From NCBI GenBank assembly GCA_028678555.1, contig JAJRDF010000103.1, forward strand, positions 1 to 8,582: a DNA stretch of 8,582 nt, read 5' to 3'. The translations under genes and the position numbers were made by a program. This DNA is from Methanomicrobiales archaeon. GTDB taxonomy: Archaea > Halobacteriota > Methanomicrobia > Methanomicrobiales > JACTUA01. Each line of letters starts with the position of its first letter. The stretch's first letter is position 1. The notes beneath the pieces were generated by a model that was not told where the DNA came from, made no database searches, and saw only the letters and a program-made list of their open reading frames with translations. Of the stretch, positions 1 through 5,104 are shown in pieces.

Positions 1-77
1 ATGCTTCCGGACTTTCATGCCTGCCGGTGCGGGCGGGTGCGACCCCCTCCCGGCCCCCCTGAGGGGAGTCAGCTGTT

Positions 78-110
78 CGGTTTCACGAGGTTCTCCGTAG
101 CAGGAAACCG
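78..110. repeat. Inverted repeat, 7-bp arms, in the left flank
   Basis: CGGTTTC at 78-84 is perfectly matched by GAAACCG at 104-110, leaving a 19-nt loop. It lies downstream of the methyltransferase gene (minus strand), so it could fold in the 3' end of that transcript. There is no T-run after it on either strand, so a classic terminator is not supported. Function unknown. Confidence 0.45.
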
Positions 111-115
111 GCGGG

Positions 116-149
116 GGGGTGCTCACGGGGCAGGGGGCGGTGAGCCCCC
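116..149. repeat. Strong GC-rich hairpin in the left flank
   Basis: GCTCAC at 121-126 pairs with GTGAGC at 140-145. After one bulged T (120), GGGG at 116-119 pairs with CCCC at 146-149. The result is a 10-bp stem with a 13-nt loop. It sits about 80 nt past the methyltransferase stop and could stabilise or end that transcript. Together with the 78-110 repeat it is the main structure in the otherwise gene-poor stretch 1-231. Confidence 0.45.
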
Positions 150-197
150 GAGAGTGTCCCACTGGTCGCCAGAGATCTTCTTGAGGATCCCGTTCAC
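123..197 (-). other. Short coding-like scrap downstream of the methyltransferase
   Basis: A 24-codon minus-strand reading frame starts with GTG at 197 and ends at TGA 125-123. It reads about NGILKKISGDQWDTLGG and ends PPPAP. The codons (ATC, CTC, AAG, GAC, CAG, TGG) look like those of the neighbouring genes, and the peptide composition is ordinary. The frame stays open further upstream into the methyltransferase 3' end. It may be the tail of a decayed gene, a small peptide or chance. I do not recognise a family. Confidence 0.2.
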
Positions 198-231
198 GGT
201 TGATGCCGGATCACTACCACTCCTCCCAGGT

Positions 232-1131
232 TCACGGCCACCTGAGCACGGGAGGTGCCGCAGCCCCCTCATCAAGGAGGTCCCACGTCCGCTGCCATGC
301 CATGTCGCAGTACTCGGGGGAGACCTCTATCCCGATGAACCGCCGGCCCAGGGCCCGGGCCACCCTGGTGGTGGTGCCGGTGCCGGTAAAGGGGTCCAGC
401 ACCAGGTCGCCCCGGTAGGAGAAGAGCTTCATCAGCCGCCGGGGCAGCTCCTCGGGGAACACGGCGGGATGGCCGTAGTCCTTCATCCGGTGCTCCGGGG
501 GAAACGTCCAGCGGGCCATCACCCACTCCTTGAACTCCTCCACCGTGATGTCGATATCCTCCCTGCGGCCGGCCTTTTTATGGGTCTCCTTGTCAAAGAT
601 CTCAATGAACTCCCAGGTGTACTTCAGATAGGGCATGGAGGGGGACTTCCAGGAGCCCCAGGCCGTGTACTTGGCATTGTAGTTGTGCTTCTCCCAGAGG
701 ACCTCCGCCTTCCAGAGGAGGCCCATGTCCGAGAGCTGGCGGGAGATGATATGGTGGGTGGGGATGTAGTCAGAGAAGAGGGGCTGGACGTTCACCGCGA
801 TCCGGCCCCCCGGTTTCAGGACCCGGGCGCACTCGCGCCAGACATCGTTGAGCCGGCGGAAATAGTCGTTCCAGTCATGGGTGTCATCGTGGGGGTCCCC
901 CGCATAGGCATGGCCGAAGTTATAGGGCGGGGAGGTGATGACCAGATCCACGGATCCCGACGGGATGGCCGGGAGAACCACCCCGGCATCCCCGCAGATG
1001 ATCCGGTTCAGGAACCGGTCCAGGCCCTCCGGTTCCGGCGCCTCCACACGTGATTTCGCCGACTTGGTGCCCTTCCGGATCCGTTCCTTCCCCGGCTTGT
1101 CCCGTACCTTCTCAGGCCGCCTGGACTGCAT
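232..1131 (-). CDS. DNA methyltransferase, beta-type, probably N4-cytosine
   Basis: This 299-residue SAM-dependent DNA methyltransferase adds a methyl group to an exocyclic amino group of a base. Catalytic motif IV, TSPPYNFG, is near the N-terminus (SPPY at residues 67-70). The SAM-binding motif I region, DPFTGTGTT (246-254) followed by GRRFIGIEV, is near the C-terminus. Motif IV before motif I is the beta-class order, and SPPY (rather than DPPY or NPPY) is typical of N4-cytosine enzymes, although some N6-adenine enzymes share it. HPAVFPEELPRRLMKLFS (221-238) precedes motif I, as is usual. The first 35 residues are Lys/Arg/Glu-rich and may be a flexible tail. A TATA-like element about 35 bp upstream and a weak Shine-Dalgarno fit a near-leaderless transcript. 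No restriction endonuclease is visible beside it, so it may be an orphan. Target sequence not inferable. Confidence 0.92.
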   Translation of the reverse strand: MQSRRPEKVRDKPGKERIRKGTKSAKSRVEAPEPEGLDRFLNRIICGDAGVVLPAIPSGSVDLVITSPPYNFGHAYAGDPHDDTHDWNDYFRRLNDVWRECARVLKPGGRIAVNVQPLFSDYIPTHHIISRQLSDMGLLWKAEVLWEKHNYNAKYTAWGSWKSPSMPYLKYTWEFIEIFDKETHKKAGRREDIDITVEEFKEWVMARWTFPPEHRMKDYGHPAVFPEELPRRLMKLFSYRGDLVLDPFTGTGTTTRVARALGRRFIGIEVSPEYCDMAWQRTWDLLDEGAAAPPVLRWP

Positions 1132-1312
1132 TTTCCTGGAGGGACCGGTTGGTCTCCAGAGTGTTTAAGAGTAGCCACCGGCCGGTGGGATCCGGGCAGG
1201 AGACCACGGATGCCATGGCCCCGGGGAGGGGCTTCCTGATCTGCCCCTTCCGCCAGACCAGGGGGTATTCCTTTGCCCGTGCCGCAATGAAGGTGAATGT
1301 CACTCCGTGCAT
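1112..1312 (-). CDS. Possible small protein (66 aa), unknown family
   Basis: A minus-strand frame starts with ATG at 1312 and ends with TGA at 1114-1112, overlapping the methyltransferase start by 20 nt. By hand count its G+C by codon position is about 61, 50 and 79 percent, the pattern expected of a real GC-rich gene read in this frame. Codons such as ATC, CTC, AAG, GAG and CGG match the neighbours. A TATA-like TTTATCA (minus strand, 1334-1340) lies about 25 bp before the ATG, right for an archaeal leaderless transcript. The protein is basic, has two Cys, and begins MHGVTFTFIAARAKEY. I recognise no domain. Upstream extension to an ATG at 1375 is possible but adds low-quality sequence. If real, it is probably co-transcribed with the methyltransferase. 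It could also be a chance open frame in a GC-rich spacer. Confidence 0.4.
   Translation of the reverse strand: MHGVTFTFIAARAKEYPLVWRKGQIRKPLPGAMASVVSCPDPTGRWLLLNTLETNRSLQENAVQAA
1164..1169 (-). promoter_or_regulatory. TATA-like element before the methyltransferase
   Basis: CTTAAA on the minus strand is one of the few A/T-rich patches here. Its centre is about 35 bp from the methyltransferase ATG, which would place transcription start some 8-10 nt before the start codon. It lies inside the possible 66-aa gene, so it matters only if the methyltransferase has its own promoter. Confidence 0.3.
1175..1188. promoter_or_regulatory. 14-bp perfect palindrome CCACCGGCCGGTGG
   Basis: The two 7-bp halves CCACCGG and CCGGTGG are exact reverse complements with no spacer. 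The palindrome sits about 6 bp upstream of the TATA-like element of the methyltransferase, where archaeal operators and activator sites are found. It is a candidate binding site for a dimeric regulator, possibly for self-control of the methyltransferase. A near match, CCACCGGCCGTGG, occurs twice before the first GlmU-like gene. Confidence 0.4.
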
Positions 1313-1326
1313 GGGAAACGGGTCGG

Positions 1327-1347
1327 GAAGGGGTGATAAACCCCTTC
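1327..1347. promoter_or_regulatory. Inverted repeat enclosing a TATA-like sequence
   Basis: GAAGGGG (1327-1333) and CCCCTTC (1341-1347) are perfect 7-bp inverted arms around TGATAAA (1334-1340). On the minus strand the loop reads TTTATCA, a TATA-like box about 25 bp before the possible small gene at 1312. On the plus strand the element lies about 80 bp before sufC. As DNA it could be an operator that blocks TATA access. As RNA it would form a 7-bp hairpin in any long sufC leader. Confidence 0.4.
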
Positions 1348-1384
1348 GGGCTGCACGGGGCGAAAGTGAACCCACGGGGGCAGG

Positions 1385-1390
1385 GTTAAT
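1385..1390 (+). promoter_or_regulatory. TATA-like element before sufC
   Basis: GTTAAT is the best A/T-rich patch in the last 80 bp before sufC, centred 38 bp upstream of the ATG at 1425. That would give a leader of roughly 11 nt. There is no clear BRE, and no other support. Confidence 0.25.
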
Positions 1391-1424
1391 GCTCCCGGGG
1401 GGTCAGTACAATCCGGGAACGGCC

Positions 1425-2153
1425 ATGCTGGACGTGAAAGACCTGCACGTGGAGGTCGGAGGCAAGAAGATCCTCCACGACATCAACCTTCAGATCGGCG
1501 AAGGGGAGACCCATGTACTGATGGGTCCCAACGGGTCAGGGAAATCCACCCTTTTAATGACGATCATGGGCTTTTCAGGATTTACCGTGACACAGGGATC
1601 CATCCGGTTCAAGGGAAAGGACGTCACCGGCCTCCCGGTGAACGAGCGGGCGAAGATGGGGATGGGGATCATGTTCCAGCGTCCCCCCACTATCAGCGGT
1701 CTCAAGCTCGGCAAGCTCCTCACCGCCGCCTCGGGTGAGACAAAGGAAGAGATAGAAACGTATGCAAAGGCCGTGAACATGGAACGGTTCCTGGAACGGG
1801 ACATCAACAAAGGGTTCTCGGGGGGCGAGATCAAGCGGAGTGAGATACTCCAGCTCTCGGTCCAGCACCCGGACTTTGTCATGCTGGACGAGCCGGAGAG
1901 CGGGGTGGATCTCGAGAACATCTCCCTCATCGGCACCACCATCGGGAAGCTGCTGGACAAGGACAAGCACATCGTGCACCGGAAGAAGAGCGGCCTCATT
2001 ATCACCCACACCGGCTTCATCCTGGACTACATTGACACGAACCAGGGGCACATGATGTGCGATGGCATGATCAAGTGCCACGGGGCCGCCCGGGAGATGC
2101 TGAAGGAGATCAGGGAACGGGGCTACAAGGAGTGCCTGGAATGCAGCAAGTGA
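1425..2153 (+). CDS. sufC: Fe-S cluster assembly ATPase SufC
   Basis: This cytoplasmic ABC-type ATPase of the SUF Fe-S cluster assembly system drives the SufB scaffold by ATP-dependent conformational change. All ABC motifs are intact in 242 residues: Walker A GPNGSGKST (34-42), Q-loop Gln85 (MFQRPPTISG), signature FSGGE (131-135) followed by IKRSEILQL, Walker B FVMLDEPESGVD (151-162) and switch His195. Length fits the family (about 240-260). The frame is open back to 1050, and an in-frame ATG exists at 1389. I chose 1425 because MLDVKDLHVEVGGK is the usual family N-terminus and the upstream residues look non-coding. The C-terminus ends with a CxxC (Cys237, Cys240). The gene overlaps sufB by 13 nt, so the two are probably translationally coupled. 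Archaea often carry only this minimal SufBC pair. Confidence 0.97.
   Translation: MLDVKDLHVEVGGKKILHDINLQIGEGETHVLMGPNGSGKSTLLMTIMGFSGFTVTQGSIRFKGKDVTGLPVNERAKMGMGIMFQRPPTISGLKLGKLLTAASGETKEEIETYAKAVNMERFLERDINKGFSGGEIKRSEILQLSVQHPDFVMLDEPESGVDLENISLIGTTIGKLLDKDKHIVHRKKSGLIITHTGFILDYIDTNQGHMMCDGMIKCHGAAREMLKEIRERGYKECLECSK
2127..2132 (+). promoter_or_regulatory. Ribosome binding site of sufB
   Basis: AAGGAG lies inside the 3' end of sufC, 8 nt before the ATG at 2141. It fixes that ATG as the sufB start rather than the earlier in-frame ATG at 2057, which lies deep inside sufC. Confidence 0.75.
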
Positions 2154-3397
2154 ACGTGCCGGGTTCCCTCACCGCCGAGGACCGGGAGCGGATGGCGCAG
2201 GTGGGGATCGACCTCGCCATGACCAGCCGGTGCGGGTCCTACCTGCAGCTGAACCAGGAGGTGGCCCATGCCACCTGCTCCGAGTCTGGGATCGAGGTGA
2301 TGTCCATCGCCGACGCGCTGGAGCACTACGACTGGCTGAAAGACCACTACTGGAAGGTGGTGGCAAAGGATAAGGATGAGGTCACCAAGTACGTGGCTGC
2401 CCAGAAGAACCCCAGGGGCTACGTGATCATCGGCAGGAAGGGGTCAAAGAACATCCTGCCGGTCCAGGCCTGCCTGTTCCTGGGACGGGAGCAGATCCAG
2501 CATGTGCATAACATCATCATCGCTGAGGAGAACGCTGAGCTCCACATCGTCTCCGGGTGCGCGAGCGGGAAGCATGTGGGGAAGGGAGGGGCTCATTACG
2601 GTATCTCGGAGTTCTACGTCGGGAAGAACGCCAAGATCTCCTTCACCATGATCCACACCTGGGGGGAGGAGATAGAGGTCTATCCACGCAGCGCAGCCGC
2701 GGTCGAAGAGAACGGCACATTCCTCTCCAATTATGTCTGCATGCAGCCGGTGAAGAAGGTCCAGATGTACCCCACCGCTACCCTCTCCGGCGAACGATCG
2801 GTCGCCCGGTTCTCGTCGGTCGTCATTGCATCGCCTGGATCGCTCCTGGACCTGGGGTCGCGAGCGATTCTCGCAGCACGGGGTACCTCCGCGGAGCTGG
2901 TCACCCGGGCCATTACCCGTGGAGGTACGATCATCTCCCGGGGCGAGATCCAGGGGAACGTGGACGGCACCCGGGGCCACCTGGAGTGCAGGGGGCTGAT
3001 CCTGAAGGATGGCCTGATCCATGCCATCCCGGAGATTCACGGGAGCGTGGTGGGGACCGAGCTCTCCCACGAGGCCGCTGTGGGCAAGATCGCCCAGGAG
3101 GAGATCGAGTACCTGATGGCCCGCGGGCTCTCCGAGGAGGAGGCCACGGCCACCATACACCGCCGAATCCGGGTTCTGACCCGGCGGGGGGGGACGAATT
3201 CCGGGAGGAACGGGCCCGGATGGTGGAGTACCAGATCGCGGCCCGGGGGGTGCGGGACCCGCGGGTGCTGGCCGCCATGCGGGAGGTCCCCCGCCATCTG
3301 TTTATCCCCGATGCGCAGCGGTCTGCCGCGTACCAGGACCGTCCCCTCCCCATCGGGAGTGGCCAGACCATCTCCCAGCCCTACATTGTGGCCCTGA
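2141..3397 (+). CDS. sufB: Fe-S cluster scaffold protein SufB, anomalous C-terminus
   Basis: SufB is the scaffold of the SUF machine, on which Fe-S clusters are built before transfer. With no SufD here it probably works as a SufB2C2 complex. Residues 1-339 read as typical SufB: the beta-helix core runs from about residue 95 to 300, GHLECRGLIL carries Cys283 (aligning with the functional Cys405 of E. coli SufB), and LSHEAAVGKIAQEEIEYLM (309-327) with RGLSEEEATATI closes the family signature. SufB proteins then normally continue with an I-V-x-G-F segment and an LP-rich helix of some 30 residues. Here nothing like that follows in any frame. From residue 340 (position 3158) the reading is Arg/Pro/Gly-rich and looks like an out-of-frame translation of pcm until the stop at 3397, overlapping pcm by 178 nt. 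Either the true tail was lost by deletion or an indel, or the junction is recoded. The core call is very secure; the end coordinate is not. Confidence 0.88.
   Translation: MQQVNVPGSLTAEDRERMAQVGIDLAMTSRCGSYLQLNQEVAHATCSESGIEVMSIADALEHYDWLKDHYWKVVAKDKDEVTKYVAAQKNPRGYVIIGRKGSKNILPVQACLFLGREQIQHVHNIIIAEENAELHIVSGCASGKHVGKGGAHYGISEFYVGKNAKISFTMIHTWGEEIEVYPRSAAAVEENGTFLSNYVCMQPVKKVQMYPTATLSGERSVARFSSVVIASPGSLLDLGSRAILAARGTSAELVTRAITRGGTIISRGEIQGNVDGTRGHLECRGLILKDGLIHAIPEIHGSVVGTELSHEAAVGKIAQEEIEYLMARGLSEEEATATIHRRIRVLTRRGGTNSGRNGPGWWSTRSRPGGCGTRGCWPPCGRSPAICLSPMRSGLPRTRTVPSPSGVARPSPSPTLWP
3186..3220 (+). promoter_or_regulatory. G8 slippery run plus hairpin at the sufB-pcm junction
   Basis: Eight G residues (3186-3193) are read in the sufB frame as CGG GGG GGG, giving an in-frame G-GGG-GGG heptamer, the form needed for minus-one slippage. 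After a 6-nt spacer, TCCGGG (3200-3205) pairs with CCCGGA (3215-3220) around a 9-nt loop. The hairpin also covers part of the pcm ribosome site GGGAGG (3203-3208) and the first base of its ATG, so passing SufB ribosomes would open it. It may be a recoding site, a coupling element, or simply a mutable homopolymer. Confidence 0.3.
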
Positions 3398-3840
3398 TGA
3401 CGGAGCTCCTGGAGCCGTCGCCCGGTGACACCGTGCTGGAGATAGGGGCCGGGAGCGGCTACCAGGCCGCCATCCTGGGGAAGCTCGTTTCCCGGGTCAT
3501 CACCATCGAGCGCCTGCCCGAGATTGCAGCTGCCGCCCGGGAACGCCTGCAGCGGCTGGAGATCACGAACGTGGAAGTGGAGGTGGGCGACGGCACGATG
3601 GGATATCCCCTGAAGGCACCCTACCAGGGGATCCTGGTCACCGCGGCGACGCCGGAGATCCCGGCCCCGCTCCTGGACCAGCTGGCAGACGGGGGAAGGC
3701 TCGTGGCCCCGGCCGGGGGCAGGGACGTGCAGGAGCTGGTCCGGGTCCGGAAGCAGGGGGGCCAGCTGGTCCGGGAGAACCACGGGGCCGTCTGTTTCGT
3801 GCCCCTCATCGGCGAGTTCGGATGGAAGGGGAGGTGGTGA
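3220..3840 (+). CDS. pcm: Protein-L-isoaspartate O-methyltransferase
   Basis: This enzyme uses SAM to methylate the free carboxyl of L-isoaspartyl residues formed by protein ageing, starting their repair to normal aspartyl bonds in the cytoplasm. The 206-residue protein has the family signature PIGSGQTISQPY (44-55), SAM motif I TVLEIGAGSGYQAAIL (71-86), the acidic end of strand 2 (TIERLPE, 95-101) and VGDGTMGYP (122-130). Length is normal. The ATG at 3220 is 11 nt after GGGAGG. Codons just upstream in this frame encode GGDEFREERAR, which looks like a natural N-terminal continuation of this family, but no ATG, GTG or TTG lies close by to start it. This hints that the junction with sufB has been altered. 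The next gene starts 4 nt after the stop. Confidence 0.95.
   Translation: MVEYQIAARGVRDPRVLAAMREVPRHLFIPDAQRSAAYQDRPLPIGSGQTISQPYIVALMTELLEPSPGDTVLEIGAGSGYQAAILGKLVSRVITIERLPEIAAAARERLQRLEITNVEVEVGDGTMGYPLKAPYQGILVTAATPEIPAPLLDQLADGGRLVAPAGGRDVQELVRVRKQGGQLVRENHGAVCFVPLIGEFGWKGRW
3830..3836 (+). promoter_or_regulatory. Ribosome binding site deciding a GTG start
   Basis: GGAGGTG overlaps the end of pcm and lies 8 nt before GTG 3845. The nearby ATG at 3840 is in a different frame, and no ATG occurs in the hydrolase frame here, so the GTG is the best start for the next gene. Confidence 0.7.
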
Positions 3841-3844
3841 TGCC

Positions 3845-4459
3845 GTGGGGATCCGGGACGTGACCCGCCCGCTGGGACCGGGGACGATGGTATACCCCGG
3901 GGACACGGTCCCGTCCTTCCGGTCCCGGCCGCTGGATGGATCCGTGGTCTCGGACCTCTCCCTCTCCACCCACTCCGGGACCCATCTCGATGCCCCCTCC
4001 CATTACCTCCCCGGGGGGATCACCGTGGACCGGATCCCCATGGGACACCTGGTGGGACGGGCCCTGGTACTGGACCTGCGGGAAGAGCCGGATCCGATAC
4101 CGGTATCGGCGCTCTCGGGCAGGATCCGGGGGCATACCCGTCTCCTGCTCCGGACCCGGTTCTCGGCCTCTCCGGCCTTCACCCCCGACTACCCTCACCT
4201 GACGGCCGGTGCCGCGGCGCTGGTTGCGAGGGCAGGGATCACTACCCTGGGGATCGATTCCCCCTCCATCGAGGCCTTTTCCGGTGACGGTTCCGTGCAC
4301 CGGCTGCTGCTCTCCCGGGGCATGGTGGTCCTGGAGCTCCTGGACCTGGACGGGATCCCCGGGGGATCGTACTGGATGGTAGCCCTCCCCCTCCGGCTGG
4401 AGGGGCTGGACGGATCGCCGGCACGGGTGATCCTGATTGACGGGGAGGAGGGCACATGA
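3845..4459 (+). CDS. Kynurenine formamidase/cyclase-family metal hydrolase
   Basis: This 204-residue protein belongs to the cyclase family, whose best-known member, bacterial KynB, hydrolyses N-formylkynurenine in tryptophan breakdown. The metal-binding signature HxGTHxDxPxH is complete: His43, His47, Asp49 and His53 in STHSGTHLDAPSHY. Further family marks are the N-terminal DVTRPLGPGTMVYPGD (5-20), GIDSPSIE (137-144) and the C-terminal SYWMVALPLRLEGLDGSPAR (175-194). Translation begins at GTG. The gene overlaps the next start by 4 nt (ATGA), pointing to one operon with sufCB and pcm. No tryptophan dioxygenase or kynureninase is nearby, so the actual substrate is open; many archaeal members are of unknown function. 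Family assignment is firm, the kynurenine role is not. Confidence 0.92.
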   Translation: MGIRDVTRPLGPGTMVYPGDTVPSFRSRPLDGSVVSDLSLSTHSGTHLDAPSHYLPGGITVDRIPMGHLVGRALVLDLREEPDPIPVSALSGRIRGHTRLLLRTRFSASPAFTPDYPHLTAGAAALVARAGITTLGIDSPSIEAFSGDGSVHRLLLSRGMVVLELLDLDGIPGGSYWMVALPLRLEGLDGSPARVILIDGEEGT

Positions 4460-5064
4460 ACTCCCTCTCAGATCCCCTGCAGGATGCCGTCTCCCGCCTC
4501 CGTGCACTGGTGGCAGAGAGCGGCTGCGAGGACGGAGTGGTGACCATCCGGCGCACGCCGGACGCTCCCCGGTGCCGGTACGAGCAGGGCGCCGTCATCC
4601 AGGCGGAGTTCGGCGGAAGGACGGGGGCGGTCTGCACGCAGGATCCGCTGCAGGCCGTGACGAGGATCTCCTTCATGTTCGATGCCGCCCTGGACACGCG
4701 GGGGAAGCGGACCGCGGCACTGGCCATCGTGAACGTGGTCTCGGCCTTCTTCTGCCTGGCAAGGAAGGTCCATGCCTGCCCCCCGGAGTGCCGGGATGCG
4801 TGCCTGCGGGAACTGGCCAGCGAGCTCCGGGGAAAGAGGGTCCATGCCCCGGGGGTCCTCCCCGGGGTGGACGGGGCCACCGGGATCACATGGGTCGGGA
4901 AGCCGGATGAGGCCGACGTGGTGCTGGTGCACGCCGCCACCCTCCTTCAGGCGCCGGAGGGTCCCGGGGACGGCAGCCTGTCCCGGCAACTCTTCCTGGG
5001 CCCATCCACGGCCGGGGTGGCGGCACTCACGGAACGGCCCCACTGGTGCCCCTACGGTACCTAG
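4456..5064 (+). CDS. Cys-rich protein of unknown function, possibly DUF364-like
   Basis: I cannot name this 202-residue protein with confidence. It has eight cysteines (24, 40, 60, 100, 108, 112, 116, 198). Three form a Cx3Cx3C cluster (108-116, in ACPPECRDACLREL), suggesting metal or Fe-S binding. The C-terminal third, DEADVVLVHAATLL (151-164) and LFLGPSTAGVAAL (179-191), resembles the strand-loop pattern of DUF364 proteins, a proposed heavy-metal chelation fold. That is my inference from memory. No signal peptide or membrane helix is evident. A good ribosome site (GGGGAGGAGGG) precedes the ATG, which overlaps the previous stop (ATGA). The stop is followed within 7 nt by a T8 tract. A metal-linked role beside sufCB would make sense but is unproven. 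Confidence 0.85.
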   Translation: MNSLSDPLQDAVSRLRALVAESGCEDGVVTIRRTPDAPRCRYEQGAVIQAEFGGRTGAVCTQDPLQAVTRISFMFDAALDTRGKRTAALAIVNVVSAFFCLARKVHACPPECRDACLRELASELRGKRVHAPGVLPGVDGATGITWVGKPDEADVVLVHAATLLQAPEGPGDGSLSRQLFLGPSTAGVAALTERPHWCPYGT

Positions 5065-5070
5065 GGAGGC

Positions 5071-5078
5071 TTTTTTTT
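5071..5078 (+). terminator. Oligo-T tract ending the suf operon
   Basis: Eight T residues, continuing CTT, occur six bases after the TAG of the preceding gene. Archaeal RNA polymerase commonly stops at such tracts without a hairpin, and this is the only long T-run in the window. It marks the boundary between the suf-led operon and the sugar-nucleotide genes. Confidence 0.6.
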
Positions 5079-5104
5079 CTTCCGCGCCCTTCCGGTATGC
5101 AGAT

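Noticed and set aside
78..149. tRNA or other structured RNA gene in the left flank
   Set aside because: The two hairpins do not form a cloverleaf and there is no T-loop GTTCRA or D-loop pattern; no known RNA family fits.
1..1053. Long plus-strand open frame of 350 codons
   Set aside because: It is the antisense shadow of the methyltransferase; the product is Pro/Gly/His-rich with no domain, while the minus strand has clear SPPY and SAM motifs.
1050..1424. N-terminal extension of sufC by 125 codons
   Set aside because: The extension has no SufC homology, crosses the likely promoter region and overlaps the methyltransferase. Family N-termini start at MLDVKDL (1425).
1389..1424. Alternative sufC start at ATG 1389
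   Set aside because: It adds 12 residues (MLPGGQYNPGTA) not typical of SufC, and overlaps the best TATA-like patch.
3037..3969. Minus-strand open frame of 310 codons over pcm
   Set aside because: Antisense shadow in GC-rich DNA; the plus strand encodes a complete PCMT with all motifs.
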